Assembly: GCA_008923315.1 (NCBI GenBank)
Contig: WBSF01000007.1
Coordinates: forward strand, 124,001 to 188,000
Direction of reading: 5' to 3'
Origin: Betaproteobacteria bacterium SCN1
GTDB lineage: Bacteria; Pseudomonadota; Gammaproteobacteria; Burkholderiales; Thiobacillaceae
DNA length: 64,000 nt
The position numbers were made by a program, and so were the translations under genes. The number at the start of each line of letters is the position of its first letter. Position 1 is the stretch's first letter. The notes below the pieces were generated by a model. That model did not search any database, was not told where the DNA came from, and saw only the letters and a list, made by a program, of their open reading frames with translations. Shown in pieces: positions 8,031 through 18,700 of this stretch.

Positions 8031-9578
8031 TCAATGTCCGGCGTCCGCGACGGCTTCTTCGATCACGGCGCAGCGTTCATCGCCATCGCGATCGGAAACC
8101 GCCATGCGGCAGTTCAACAAGCCCTGCGCGGCCAGCGCGGGATAGCGCGCCACGATGGCGGCCTTGACCCGTTTGGCGCGCAGGACGGCGCGGTCGCGCG
8201 CGCCAGGCACGCGCGACGAATAATGGAAATGCACCAGCACCGGCACCGGCAATCCGTGACGCACGTTCAGGCCGGTGAAGATCTTGATGCCGACATCCAT
8301 GTCGGCGGCGCCTTCCTCGACCGTGTCGAGATGCGCGAAATAGAACAGGTTGCGCAGCTGCAGCTCGCTCATCGCCTCGCCGGCGCAGATGAGTTCCTCG
8401 TCGTGGCCGATCACGGCGTAGCGGCCAGCATGATGCTGGATGACGTATTCGATCTGCGACAGGTTGGCCTCGGCCAGCGCCAGCACCAATGCCTGCATGC
8501 CTTCCCGCATCCGGCCATCGCCCTGCGCCCAGCCGTCGGCACGGCCCGCCGTATCGACAAGTTCGGCAATACGCGCACGCGCAGCATCGCGCGGCAGGCC
8601 CAGCGTTTCGCGATAAAGCGCCGACGTTTCGACGTAGCGGTATGGATTAACGTCGCCACGCGCATCCGGCAGATGGATGCGCAGCGCGTCCACGTCGGTG
8701 TCCATGCCGACCAGCAGCACGTCGGGAGCGGCGCCCACGCCGTAGGTGTTTTCGATGGCCGCACGCAATTCGTTCAGCCGTCCCAGCGCCGATTCGGTGG
8801 CGAGCTTGTCGTTGCTGCCATGCGCAGCGCAGCCATGATCGCTGCTGTGCGAACTGCTGTAGTGATAGACCGCGATCTTCAGGTAATTCTGCGATTCGCC
8901 GCCGGGAATCCCGCCCGACAGGCGTTCGAGCTCGCGATGCGTCCAGTCGATCACATCGGCCTCGACGTCGAACACGGCACCCGCATAAGCCTTGACGTAG
9001 ACGTTACGGTTCGGCGCCATGCGGAACACGAAAGGCAGCAGACCTTGCAGGCGACCGTCGGCGCACGGGCTGATGTCGACGGTGTGATAGCCGCAGGCCG
9101 CGAAGAAGCCGGCGGTCAACGGCATGCGGTCGAGCCAGGGCGACTGATCGGCCGGCGTGGCGGCGACGCTGGTCTGAAAGCTTTCGAAAATGCAGTGCGA
9201 ATGCAGGGCCTTCATGTCGAGGCCAGCGACCCAGGCATCGTCGAGCATGGCATGAGGCAAGGTATAGCCGAGACGGTCTTGTGCGAGACGCTGCGCGCGC
9301 GCAGCGAAATCGCGTTCGTGCTGGTGCGCGGAAATATCCTTCAACACATCGACGATTCCGGCGAAACGGCCGCGCACCGTCTGCTCGTACGCATAGAGGC
9401 GCCGGTTCAGCTCGGCGTCGACCAGCGCATGCTCGCACCGCTGGCCTCCGCCGAGATTGCACGCCGGATTGGCGGCATCGCCGGTCTGGGCGGCCTCGCG
9501 CCAGGCGTACGACGCCGCGCCCGCGGCCTGGCTGGCCTGGGCTTGGCGCATCGCAACGAGACGTTTACGCGTATTCAT
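8031..9578 (-). CDS. csoSCA: CsoSCA (CsoS3), carboxysomal beta-type carbonic anhydrase
   Basis: A 515-residue protein that converts bicarbonate to CO2 inside the carboxysome for RubisCO. The zinc-site pattern of CsoSCA is visible: Cys172-x-Asp174-x-Arg176 (SPCADGR), His239 in AVYHYSS and Cys250 in DHGCAAHG. The N-terminal ~100 residues, including a basic RKRLVAMRQAQ segment, correspond to the region that tethers the enzyme to RubisCO in related bacteria. The C-terminal third is the catalytically dead second half of the pseudo-dimer. It starts 18 bp after csoS2 and is followed closely by csoS4A. Confidence 0.95.
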   Translation of the reverse strand: MNTRKRLVAMRQAQASQAAGAASYAWREAAQTGDAANPACNLGGGQRCEHALVDAELNRRLYAYEQTVRGRFAGIVDVLKDISAHQHERDFAARAQRLAQDRLGYTLPHAMLDDAWVAGLDMKALHSHCIFESFQTSVAATPADQSPWLDRMPLTAGFFAACGYHTVDISPCADGRLQGLLPFVFRMAPNRNVYVKAYAGAVFDVEADVIDWTHRELERLSGGIPGGESQNYLKIAVYHYSSSHSSDHGCAAHGSNDKLATESALGRLNELRAAIENTYGVGAAPDVLLVGMDTDVDALRIHLPDARGDVNPYRYVETSALYRETLGLPRDAARARIAELVDTAGRADGWAQGDGRMREGMQALVLALAEANLSQIEYVIQHHAGRYAVIGHDEELICAGEAMSELQLRNLFYFAHLDTVEEGAADMDVGIKIFTGLNVRHGLPVPVLVHFHYSSRVPGARDRAVLRAKRVKAAIVARYPALAAQGLLNCRMAVSDRDGDERCAVIEEAVADAGH

Positions 9579-9596
9579 GCTGGTCGCCGTTTCCGC

Positions 9597-12275
9597 TTAT
9601 CCCCGCGCGCCGCCCGACAGGGTGACGGTCGCGCCGCGCTTGGTGTTGCCGGACGAGCCGGTGATGGGCGAATCGGGCACGTCGGCACGCTCGATTTCGC
9701 GGAACGCGCGCGCATTGACACCGGCACCGCGCGGCTGGCCGCGCAGCGACGAATTGCGTCCGAGGCTCGATGTGCCTTCTGTGCCGGTCACGCGCGTTTC
9801 GGCATGCCAGGCGTCGCCGGTGATGCGTGTGCTTTCGCGACCTTCGCCGGTCAGGCGGCGCGCGGCGGCGATGGCATCAGCCTGTTCGACCTGCGCCATT
9901 GCATTGTCGCGGTGGCGGAATTCGGGCGTGCCGGTGATCAGACCGCCGGCCTTGTTGACGGGACCGGTAATCCGCTCCACGGCAAACGAATTGCCGGTGA
10001 CATCCTCGAAACGCTGGCGCTGGGCATAGCGGGCGGGCGTCTCGATGCTGAAATCAGCCGGTGCCGGTACGCGTGAAGGCGTTTCGAAACTGCGTGTGCG
10101 CGACACGAAGCGGCCGCTGGCGGCGCACTGCGAGGCACTGTTGTCCGCGCCGACGTAGGGCGTGCCGGAAATCACTTCACACGCGCCGCGTTCGTCGCCG
10201 GTCATCACCGAGCCGCCGGAACCCGGACGGTCGCCGGTGACGGCGGTAGCGGGAATCACGGCCGACTCACGCACACGCGCTGCCTGGGCGTCGAATTCCG
10301 GTGCCTGGCAAAACGCCTCGAACTGGCCGCGCCCCACATAGGGCGTGCCGGAAACCGGCGCGCAGGCGCCCATTTCATTGCCGGTCACGCGATTGGCGCG
10401 GCCGGGATAACTGCCGGTCACCGATTGCCCGCGCAAGGTGCTGTCGACAGCCACCTTGGCAACGGGCGCAACGGCTTCCTGGGTGCCCACGTCGCACACG
10501 GCCGCAAGCTGCGCCGTGCCGACATAGTCGATACCGGTGACGGGTTTGCACCCGTAGGACTCGTCACCGGACAATTTTGGGCTGGGCGCCACCTCGGTGC
10601 CGGTGACCGCACGGCCGCCGAGCGTCGGCATGACGCTGACCTTGCGCGGACCGGCGTTGCCGGTCTTGCACAGGGGCGCGAAATCCGATTGCGTGTAGTA
10701 CTGGCTGCCGGTAATGCCGCGGCACGATCCCGGCTCGTTGCCGGTGACGTTGTCGGCACGACCGACATCGACGCCGGTAACGGTCTCGCTGTCGTGCGAA
10801 GACATCACGCTGACCTTGCGCGGATGCGCAGGCACTTCGGTGCCGCAGGCGCCGCCGAACTGTTCAGCCGCGAGATATTGCGTACCGGTGATGCCACGAC
10901 AGGCACCCGGCTCGTCGCCGGTGATTCGGGCGGCATGGCCCACGGCCGTACCGGTGACCGGCTTGCCGCCGGCAGTATGCGTGACGGCCACTTTGTCGGG
11001 TGCGCCATCCGCGCCGTTCGCCATGTAGCGGGTCCCGGTCAGCGTGCGGTCGGCGCCCGGCTCATCGCCGGTGACCTTGTCGGACCGGCCCACCATGGTG
11101 CCGGTCAGCGTTTCGCCTTTGTGGGTTTGCGTTTCGCCCACCTTGGCCGGGGCGGGCGCAGGCTTGCTCGCGCAGAACTCGGCGTAGCGTTCGGCCGACA
11201 GGTATTCGGTACCGGTGATGCCGCGACAGGCGCCGGGTTCGTCGCCGGTCACTTTCTGCGAACGGCCGACTTCGGTGCCCGACACGCGATGCTCGCGCAG
11301 CGTGCTGCCCACACCGACCTTGGCCGGGTTCGGCGACGGACGACGGGCTTCGCACAGGGCATCGAACTGCTCGGCACCCACGTATTCAGTCCCCGTGACG
11401 GGGCGGCAGGCGCCCGGCTCGTTGCCGGTAACCTTGCGGCTGCGATCGGTGGACGTGCCGGTAACGGACTGACCTGACAGCGTGTGGCCTTCCTCGACTT
11501 TGGACGGCACGGCCTTCAGGTCGCGTGCACGCATGCGGCCCGTCGGGCGGGTGTCGGCTTTGCTCGCGCCGGCCCGGCCGGCCAGCGACTGCACCAGACG
11601 CCGCTGCATGGCAACCTGACGACCGGTCGCGCCCTTGGCGATCGCAGCCTGCCAATCCTGCCCCGGCAGGGCGGCGGCAATCTTGGTAGCCTGGGCGACG
11701 CGCTTGAGACCCGATTTGCCGTCCTGCGCCAGCGCCGCACGGCGAGCACGGGCGAGCGCGCGGCCGGTGGGCTGTTCGACGGTCCTGGCAACGCGCAGCG
11801 GCGCCGCTTCGGCCACGGCTGCGGCAGGCGCAACCGTGGCACCACAGGCCGGATTGGTGCCGCCGCAGCCGCACCCGCAGCCGGCGGGCTGAGCTGCCGC
11901 CGTTTCGGTCGCAGCCGCCGTTTCGCGTTGCGGGCGGGCGCGTCCGGACGGACGGACCGCCGCGGTCTGTTGCAGTGCGGCCTTGCCGGCGCGCGACAGC
12001 GCTTCGCGACGGGCACGCGCGGCGCTGACGTTCGACGCGCTGCGTAACTGGGCAATCACCATCTGGTCGTCGGCACGGGCGGGCGCCACGTAGCCGGCCG
12101 GTTCGCTGCGGGTTGCAGGCGCGTCCGGGCTGCTGGCCGCCGTCGGACGCGGCTGGGCCGCGCCGCTCTTGGCGATTCCGCTCTTGCCGTGCAGGGCCAT
12201 GGCCTGCCGGCGCTTCAGCGCCAGTTCGCGCCCTGAGAGGGTCGCGCTGGCGGCGCTTTCTGCGGCGTATGTCAT
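9597..12275 (-). CDS. csoS2: CsoS2, repeat scaffold protein of the alpha-carboxysome
   Basis: An 892-residue intrinsically disordered scaffold linking RubisCO to the shell. The N-terminal ~270 residues hold four basic helical repeats of the SGRELALKRRQAM type that bind RubisCO. The middle holds six repeats of the form K-V-x...VTGTxVGRSxKVTGDEPG-x-C-R-x-ITGTxY. The C-terminal ~250 residues carry the divergent shell-binding repeats and a conserved TVTLSGG end. A Cys-rich patch (residues ~133-144) lies between N-repeats 2 and 3. A GTG three bases upstream also fits, but GAGGA is better spaced from the ATG at 12275. No homopolymeric slippery heptamer was noticed, so a single full-length product is likely. 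Confidence 0.95.
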   Translation of the reverse strand: MTYAAESAASATLSGRELALKRRQAMALHGKSGIAKSGAAQPRPTAASSPDAPATRSEPAGYVAPARADDQMVIAQLRSASNVSAARARREALSRAGKAALQQTAAVRPSGRARPQRETAAATETAAAQPAGCGCGCGGTNPACGATVAPAAAVAEAAPLRVARTVEQPTGRALARARRAALAQDGKSGLKRVAQATKIAAALPGQDWQAAIAKGATGRQVAMQRRLVQSLAGRAGASKADTRPTGRMRARDLKAVPSKVEEGHTLSGQSVTGTSTDRSRKVTGNEPGACRPVTGTEYVGAEQFDALCEARRPSPNPAKVGVGSTLREHRVSGTEVGRSQKVTGDEPGACRGITGTEYLSAERYAEFCASKPAPAPAKVGETQTHKGETLTGTMVGRSDKVTGDEPGADRTLTGTRYMANGADGAPDKVAVTHTAGGKPVTGTAVGHAARITGDEPGACRGITGTQYLAAEQFGGACGTEVPAHPRKVSVMSSHDSETVTGVDVGRADNVTGNEPGSCRGITGSQYYTQSDFAPLCKTGNAGPRKVSVMPTLGGRAVTGTEVAPSPKLSGDESYGCKPVTGIDYVGTAQLAAVCDVGTQEAVAPVAKVAVDSTLRGQSVTGSYPGRANRVTGNEMGACAPVSGTPYVGRGQFEAFCQAPEFDAQAARVRESAVIPATAVTGDRPGSGGSVMTGDERGACEVISGTPYVGADNSASQCAASGRFVSRTRSFETPSRVPAPADFSIETPARYAQRQRFEDVTGNSFAVERITGPVNKAGGLITGTPEFRHRDNAMAQVEQADAIAAARRLTGEGRESTRITGDAWHAETRVTGTEGTSSLGRNSSLRGQPRGAGVNARAFREIERADVPDSPITGSSGNTKRGATVTLSGGARG

Positions 12276-12404
12276 CACAGTCCTCGAAAGGTTCGGTTCG
12301 TTGGGGCGACGGTCCTCGCCGGCCGTCGCCGCAACGAACCCGGTTAAACGTTCGTTGCGTGCTGGCCGTCCGGGGCTTGCGCTCCGGACGGGTCGCCTGC
12401 CGGA

Positions 12405-12731
12405 TTAACGGTAGACGACGAAAGCCATGCCCTGGCTCTGTGCGTAGTTGTCATACGCAATGAAGCGAACCAGATGGTTGGGGAACTCGCGGTGGCAGGC
12501 TTCGATTTCGGCCAGCACGGTGTCGACCGACTGTTCGCCGAACATCGGCAGCTTCCACATGTACCAGTAGTTCACGCGGGCGGACACGCCCTTTTCGCTG
12601 TGTTCCACGGCGGGGTTCCAACCCTGCGAGATTGCGTAGGCGATCTGGCGACGGATCTGGTCGGCGGTCATCGCGGGCAGGTACGAGAAGGTTTCGTACT
12701 TGGTCGCGGCTTTGTAGGCTTGTACGGCCAT
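12405..12731 (-). CDS. cbbS: RubisCO small subunit, form IA
   Basis: A 108-residue small subunit that assembles with CbbL as L8S8. Typical elements are [22 protein letters not shown], the GWNPAVEH segment, [12 protein letters not shown] and the C-terminal [14 protein letters not shown]. It lacks a transit peptide, as in all bacterial forms. AAGGAAA precedes the ATG. It lies 112 bp downstream of cbbL and 129 bp upstream of csoS2. Confidence 0.97.
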   Translation of the reverse strand: MAVQAYKAATKYETFSYLPAMTADQIRRQIAYAISQGWNPAVEHSEKGVSARVNYWYMWKLPMFGEQSVDTVLAEIEACHREFPNHLVRFIAYDNYAQSQGMAFVVYR

Positions 12732-12843
12732 TTCGGTTTCCTTTCTGTCTAGGAGCCGGGGATCAGGAATCGGGGTCAGGGTTGGGCGGCGGCGCCGCGT
12801 TTTTTCCTGAATCCCGTATCCCGCCCCCTGCCTCCTGATTCAA
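12732..12843. other. cbbL-cbbS spacer with imperfect inverted repeats
   Basis: This 112-bp spacer contains no reading frame. It holds repeated short blocks of the type GGATCAGGAATCGGGG facing TTCCTGAATCCCGTATCCC, around a GC palindrome (CGGCGCCG at 12790-12797) next to a run of six T (plus strand). An RNA stem-loop between cbbL and cbbS is plausible and could set subunit stoichiometry or mRNA stability. Confidence 0.4.
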
Positions 12844-14265
12844 TTACTTGTTCGCGATGTCCAGCTTGTCGACGGTGTCGAACTCGAACTTGATCTCTTT
12901 CCACGTTTCCATGGCGATCTTCAGTTCGGGCGAGTGCGCAGCGGCGGCCGTCAGCACTTCCTTGCCTTCCTTCTCGATGGCACGACCTTCGTTGCGCGCC
13001 TGGACGCAGGCTTCCAGCGCGACGCGGTTGGCGTGTGCGCCGGCGGCGTTGCCCCAGGGGTGGCCCAGCGTACCGCCGCCGAACTGCAGCACGGAGTCGT
13101 CGCCGAAGATGGTGACCAGCGCGGGCATGTGCCACACGTGGATACCGCCCGAAGCCACGGCGAAGCCGCCGGGCATGGAACCCCAGTCCTGATCGAAGAA
13201 GATGCCGCGGCTGCGGTCTTCCGGCACGAAGGATTCACGCAGCAGGTCGATCCAGCCGAGCGTCGAGGCGCGGTCGCCTTCGAGTTTGCCCACAACGGTA
13301 CCGGTGTGCAGGTGGTCGCCGCCCGACAGACGCAGGATCTTGGTCAGCACGCGGAAGTGGATGCCGTGGTGCGGGTTGCGGTCGAGCACGGCGTGCATGG
13401 CGCGGTGGATGTGCAGCAGCATGCCGTTGTCGCGGCACCATTGAGCCAGACCGGTGTTGGCGCAGAAGCCGCCGGTGATGTAGTCGTGCATGATGATCGG
13501 CGCGCCGATTTCCTTGGCATACTCGGCGCGTTTCATCATTTCGTCAGGCGTCGGGGCCGTGACGTTCAAGTAGTGACCCTTGCGTTCGCCGGTTTCGGCT
13601 TCGGCTTTCAGGGTGGCTTCCTGGACGAAGTCGAAACGCTGCTTCCAGCGCATGAACGGCTGGGAGTTGATGTTTTCGTCGTCCTTGGTGAAATCCAGAC
13701 CGCCGCGCAGACATTCGTACACGGCGCGGCCGTAGTTCTTGCCCGACAGACCCAGCTTCGGCTTGATGGTGCAGCCCAGCAGCGGACGGCCATACTTGTT
13801 CATCACGTCGCGCTCGACCTGGATGCCGTTGGGTGGGCCGTTACAGGTCTTGACGTAGGCGATCGGGAAGCGGATGTCTTCCAGACGCAGGGCGCGGATG
13901 GCCTTGAAGCCGAACACGTTGCCGACCAGCGAGGTGAACACGTTGACGACCGAGCCCTCTTCGAAGAGATCGATCGGGTAGGCGATGAAGGCATAGAAAC
14001 AGGTGTCGTCGCCCGGCACGTCTTCGATGCGATAGGCGCGACCCTTGTAGTAGTCCATGTCCGTCAGGAGGTCGGTCCAGACGGTGGTCCAGGTGCCGGT
14101 CGACGATTCGGCGGCCACGGCGGCGGCAGCTTCTTCACGATCGATACCCGGCTGCGGGGTGATCTTGAAGCAGGCGAGGATGTCGGTATCCAGAGGGGTG
14201 TACTCCGGCATCCAGTAGGTCTGCCGGTATTCCTTTACCCCGGCCTGGTAGGTTTTCACTGCCAT
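12844..14265 (-). CDS. cbbL: RubisCO large subunit, form IA
   Basis: A 473-residue large subunit carrying out CO2 fixation on ribulose-1,5-bisphosphate. Catalytic features are visible: Lys168 in [12 protein letters not shown], the carbamylated Lys194 in [11 protein letters not shown], and loop 6 [11 protein letters not shown]. The gene order cbbL-cbbS-csoS2 and the sequence ([18 protein letters not shown] start) identify it as the carboxysomal form IA enzyme. A strong AGGAGT ribosome-binding site precedes the ATG. It is transcribed divergently from cbbR at 14512, which presumably controls it. Confidence 0.98.
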   Translation of the reverse strand: MAVKTYQAGVKEYRQTYWMPEYTPLDTDILACFKITPQPGIDREEAAAAVAAESSTGTWTTVWTDLLTDMDYYKGRAYRIEDVPGDDTCFYAFIAYPIDLFEEGSVVNVFTSLVGNVFGFKAIRALRLEDIRFPIAYVKTCNGPPNGIQVERDVMNKYGRPLLGCTIKPKLGLSGKNYGRAVYECLRGGLDFTKDDENINSQPFMRWKQRFDFVQEATLKAEAETGERKGHYLNVTAPTPDEMMKRAEYAKEIGAPIIMHDYITGGFCANTGLAQWCRDNGMLLHIHRAMHAVLDRNPHHGIHFRVLTKILRLSGGDHLHTGTVVGKLEGDRASTLGWIDLLRESFVPEDRSRGIFFDQDWGSMPGGFAVASGGIHVWHMPALVTIFGDDSVLQFGGGTLGHPWGNAAGAHANRVALEACVQARNEGRAIEKEGKEVLTAAAAHSPELKIAMETWKEIKFEFDTVDKLDIANK

Positions 14266-14511
14266 ATGTTTACTCCTTAGCGTGCTGATTCAGACAAGAA
14301 CTCCAAACCTTTGATTTGACCGTCGGCTCGTCGCCGACCCCAGGAAACCCTGAACAACCGCTCCGCATGCAGGCAGGGCGCTTGCTCAAAGCTTCCCGAC
14401 AACCCTGTCGTGGCCACAGGCCATGACGCGACCATAACCCTACCCGCGTAATTTCATAATTGACAATTCATAATGATGATGCAATCCATAATCAAGAGTT
14501 ATCATTTGGTC
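14266..14511. promoter_or_regulatory. cbbL-cbbR divergent control region with candidate CbbR sites
   Basis: A 246-bp intergenic region, strikingly A+T-rich from about 14450 to 14510 in a G+C-rich genome. It holds a perfect odd palindrome AATTG-A-CAATT (14458-14468). It also holds a 14-bp-period direct repeat of TTCATAAT (14453-14460 and 14467-14474) and a further CCATAAT near 14485. LysR-type CbbR regulators bind such T-N11-A dyads between their own gene and the target. The assignment is by pattern and position only. Confidence 0.65.
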
Positions 14512-15429
14512 ATGCACATCACCTTGCGACAACTCCAGGTCTTCGAAGCGTCCGCCCGTCTGGGCGGCTACACCCGCGCGGCGGAATCCCTGCACATGAC
14601 GCAACCCGCGGTCTCCATGCAGATCCGCCAGCTGGAGGAACAGGCCGGCATGCCGCTGTTCGATCAGATCGGCAAGAAGATCCATCTCACCGACGCCGGC
14701 CACGCCCTCTACCGTCACGCCCAGAACATCCTCTCCCGGGTACGCGAAGCCCAGGTCGAGCTCGAGGAAATGCGGGGCGTGCGGCGCGGCCAGCTCAATA
14801 TCACCATCGCCAGCACCGCCAACTACTTCGCGCCCAAACTGCTCGCCGCTTTTTGCCAACGTCATCCCGAGGTCAAGGTGAGCCTGGACGTCTCGAACCG
14901 GGAGCACATCCTGCAGCTCCTGAACGAAAGCGACAAGGATCTGGCCATCATGGGCCGCCCCCCCGAGGCCTCCGACCTGGTTGCGCACCCTTTCATGGAA
15001 AATCCGCTGGTCGTGATCGCCGCGCCGAACCATCCGCTGGCGCGCCAGCGCGCCATCCCGCTGGCGCGGCTGGTGGACGAAACCTTCATCAGCCGGGAAA
15101 CCGGCTCCGGCACGCGGATCGCCGCGGAACGGTTTTTCGACGATGCCGGCATCCCGCTCGCCGTGGCCATGGAAATGAGCAGCAACGAAGCCATCAAGCA
15201 GGCCGTCCAGGCCGGGCTGGGGCTGGGCGTCGTATCCATCCACACGCTGGAAATGGAGCTCGCGCTGAAGCGGCTCACCGTGCTCGACGTCCAGGGCTTC
15301 CCCATCCTGCGCCACTGGTACGCGGTGCACCGCGCCGGCAAGCGTTTTTCGTCCGTCGCCCAGGCCTTTCTGAATTTCGTGATGGACGAAGCGGGTCAAT
15401 TGCTGGAGCCGCAGGGCATCAAGCCGTGA
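14512..15429 (+). CDS. cbbR: CbbR, LysR-type regulator of the carboxysomal RubisCO operon
   Basis: A 305-residue LysR-type transcription factor with an N-terminal winged helix-turn-helix (ITLRQLQVFEASARLGGYTR and the recognition helix MTQPAVSMQIRQLEE) and a C-terminal effector-binding domain. CbbR proteins sense Calvin-cycle intermediates and activate divergent cbb operons. The start at 14512 aligns with the usual MHITLRQLQVFE opening; earlier in-frame ATGs at 14473-14479 would add 13 residues. Its stop codon lies inside cpII (11-bp tail-to-tail overlap). A second CbbR is encoded at 27881. Confidence 0.93.
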   Translation: MHITLRQLQVFEASARLGGYTRAAESLHMTQPAVSMQIRQLEEQAGMPLFDQIGKKIHLTDAGHALYRHAQNILSRVREAQVELEEMRGVRRGQLNITIASTANYFAPKLLAAFCQRHPEVKVSLDVSNREHILQLLNESDKDLAIMGRPPEASDLVAHPFMENPLVVIAAPNHPLARQRAIPLARLVDETFISRETGSGTRIAAERFFDDAGIPLAVAMEMSSNEAIKQAVQAGLGLGVVSIHTLEMELALKRLTVLDVQGFPILRHWYAVHRAGKRFSSVAQAFLNFVMDEAGQLLEPQGIKP

Positions 15430-15745
15430 ATTTCTCGGGCCGCACCACCTGAATATCGGTCACGAACACCACGCCGGAATGCTCCGCGAAGAACGGAGCG
15501 AATCCTTCCAGGAGCGGCGTCACGAGTTCCGCAGGCACTGCCGCGATGACCATCACCAGCACGTCGTCCTCGTTGAACATCAGGTGTCCCTCGTGGAACC
15601 CCTGGCTGCCTTTCCCCGAAAGATTGTGGATGAGCGTGTAGCCCGTCACCCCGGCGCGGTCGAGCTGGTCGGTGGCGAATGCGACATGCGCGCCATCGAG
15701 AATGATTTCGAGCTTTTTCAGCGGACTGAACTTGAGCGTGGTCAT
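15419..15745 (-). CDS. Carboxysome-associated PII-like protein (CPII family)
   Basis: A 108-residue PII-superfamily protein encoded at the end of the DAB operon. The core begins MTTLKFSPLKKLEIILDGAH and contains the GYTLIHNLSGKGSQGF T-loop region and VVFVTDIQVVRPEKF at the C-terminus. Known CPII proteins from carboxysomal chemoautotrophs bind adenine nucleotides together with bicarbonate and are thought to gate bicarbonate uptake. The ATG at 15745 is preferred over an upstream start because GGAGAT precedes it and because it overlaps the dabA stop (ATGA). Confidence 0.85.
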   Translation of the reverse strand: MTTLKFSPLKKLEIILDGAHVAFATDQLDRAGVTGYTLIHNLSGKGSQGFHEGHLMFNEDDVLVMVIAAVPAELVTPLLEGFAPFFAEHSGVVFVTDIQVVRPEKFTA

Positions 15746-18700
15746 GCGGCGATCTCCTTTTCTGCTGTGCGGGTTGCCGGCCAGGGCCTGAGCTGCCACG
15801 TGCCGTCCTCGTATAGGTGAACCTGTTCGGTCAGCGGATCGAGCACGAGCAGGCGAATCCAGCCGTTGTGCACCAGCCGCTTCACCGCAACGACCGCCTC
15901 GACCGCAAGGCGTGCGTGTTCGAACGGCGCCTCGATCATGGTGATCAGACGCACCGGATCGTGATAGGGCGCGCCGTCCTTCAGCACGGTCTGGGCCGGC
16001 AGCCCCGTGCGCAGATCCGACAGGTTGCCGCTCATCACGCCGAAGCGGCCCGCGACGTTATGGTAGACCTTGCTGCCGCTGCCGAAGCGTTCGTTGTCGA
16101 CCGTGGAAAAATAATGCTCCATGTTGATCCACTGGCCGACGACCAGCGGGCCGGTGAGGATGTTTTCGAGCAGGCGCCGCTTCGGATCGATCCGGTAGTC
16201 GTAGGAATGCAGAAAGGCACGGCCGTCGAACGACATGGCGCTGGTCGCGTCCCGCCGTCCGATGAGGAACCAGACATTGCCCGACAGCCCCCATTCCGGC
16301 CGGACCTGGGACCAGTCGAGCGCGTTGCGGCGCGCCAGCCGCGCCGCCGTCTGCGGCATCAGCGGAACCGGGGTCTCGACCAGCGTGGCCACGCGTTCCG
16401 CGGCGCACAACCGGGCGGCTGCGACCAGCCCTTCCCGCAGACGATCGATATAGAGCAGGTGCGAACTGGGCAGCAGGTCGATATCGGCGAGGTGGATTTC
16501 GTCCGTCGTCGTGTCGTGCAGCGCCGGCACGAAACAGGTGTCGCCGGGAATGTCGATGCCCTTTTCGCGCAGGCGACGGCGCACGCCGGGACGGTTGGCC
16601 ATCTGTGCCAGCACACGGGCGCTGGTGAGACCGTGATTGCCGCCGCAGGCACCGCAATCGAGCGCCGATTCGTAGGGATTGTTTTCGGAGTTGCTGCCAT
16701 GACCGGCCAGCAGCACGAAACGCGAGAAATTCGAGGTGAGGCCGATCGAGCGCAAGGCCTGCGTAACGTAACCGACCTGCTGGTCGAGCGAGAATCCGAT
16801 GCGCGCCAGGTGTTCGAGATGCGCGTCGGCGACGTCCGGGGCGATGCCGTGCTGTTCGCGCAAGGCGACGACGAATTGCGTCACGCGGGCCGGCGAGGCT
16901 TTCGCCAGTGCCGCGAAGCGGACAGGTTCACCGGCATGCCCGAGCGCAGCCTCGCGCAGCTCGCGGATCGCGTCGTCCGTCAGACGTTCCGCGTCCAGCC
17001 CGAACTCCTGCCGTACCGCCTTCACGATCACCGCCCGCTGCAGGGCGCGCACGATGGAATCCGCCTGCTCGCGGCTCAGCTTGTCGATCAGCAGACGGGT
17101 GGACACTTCGCGCGCGTTCAGCCGGCGGCGCCAGGCCAGGTAGCTCGATGGCGCCACGGTCTTGCCGACCATGTCCAGACCGAACAGCATGCCCACGGCT
17201 TCGACCGTGACGAAGGGCGAGAACACCGACTCCTTGAGTTCGTGCAGGGCATTGCCCAGCGTGGTCAGGGCCGCTTCGTCGAGCGCGCCGGCAAGCGACA
17301 ACTCGGGGACCAGATTTTTCGGTGTCAGCAACACCGGACACAGATGCGTTTCGCTGCCCTTGCCCAGCGGCATATGGCTCACCGGAACGCCGAAGAACCC
17401 CGCGATGCCGAAGGTCTGGTAGTCGCCGACCCGCTCCAGATGGCGGCGGATGCGCTCCGAACGCGTATCGATACAGAACAGGGCCTGTGCGAACGGCCGC
17501 TTGGCGCGTTCGATCTCGATGCCCGGCTGCACTTCCGCCAGCAATCTGCCGATCGCGCTCGACTCCGCCGCATGCAGCCAGACCATGCTTTCGCCGCGTT
17601 CGAAAGCCGCAATCCCGTCGACCAGGGCCGCATAGGCATCCGCATCCAGCGCCGCCAGCGCGTGCGGTGCATCGACGTGTTCGGCCAGGGCCGTCAGGGC
17701 CGTGGCCAGCTTCTGGCAACGCGCAGTCCGCTCGATGCGCTGATGGCGTGCATACAACGTGGCGATGCGGGTCTGGTCGCGGCGCGCCAGCACATCGTCG
17801 GTTGCCTGCATCAGGGCTGGCGAAAGGGCGCCCCCATGGCGGGCCAGCCGCAGGGACATTTCGTCCGGCCTTGCGGCAATGGCCTCCGCAAGCGCCGGCG
17901 CGCTGACCGGGATGCGCCCGTCGCGGCCACGCTCCTGCAACAGGGCCGAACCCAGCGCAAGCCGCACTGCGAGGTAGTCGACCAGATCGCCGGGGTAGTG
18001 TTTCGTCCAGTAGTACTGACGCGCGTTCTGGCGCCAGCGGATGAAACCCGCCCAGCCGTGGAGACGCGCCAGTTCGCGGGTGAAATAGGCCTGCCAGTCG
18101 GCCTCGGCCACCCCCATTCCGCGCATGATGTGCACGATCAGGGCTTCCGGCGTTTCGGCGACCGCGAGCACCTGCCGGATGTGCAGGCCGCGCAGCATGA
18201 AGCGGACGTTACGCCGCGCGATCTCGCGCCAGGCCCGGAAGAATCCCAGTTCGCGTTCGGGCATGCCCCAGGCGGACTGGCCTTCGTCGAAGAAATCGAG
18301 GCAACTCTTGATTACCAGCTCGTCCAGCTCGTCGCCGATTCCGGTGCCATAGAGCGCGTCGACCGCTTCGTAGATCGGCCGGCCGGCCAGCAGCGCCTCT
18401 TCCAGCGTCTTGTTCGCGCAGTGCGTCTGTTCGGGTATGGCCCGCTGGGCGCGCACCGCGTCCAGATCGGCCGCATCCGGCGCGCCATCCTGCGTCAGGG
18501 GAACTTCCACTTCCGTCGCCAGTGCATAGAGCCAGCGCGTCCAGTCGATCCCCGGCAACGCGGGACGGCCCGCCGCAAAAGCGGCGATCCGTGCACGCAG
18601 CGCCCCGGCGTCCACGCGCCCTTCGAGCAGCGCGCGCCTGTAGTCGGCCCGCGGGAGGAAACCCCGTGCATGAAAGAGTTTTCCCCCTTCGGCCACGCCC

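Noticed and set aside
7791-10076. Long plus-strand frame across csoS4A, csoSCA and csoS2
   Set aside because: It crosses three well-supported minus-strand genes and looks like an antisense artefact.
9597-12275. Programmed frameshift in csoS2 giving short and long forms
   Set aside because: Known in Halothiobacillus, but I noticed no slippery homopolymeric heptamer here, so there is no positive evidence.
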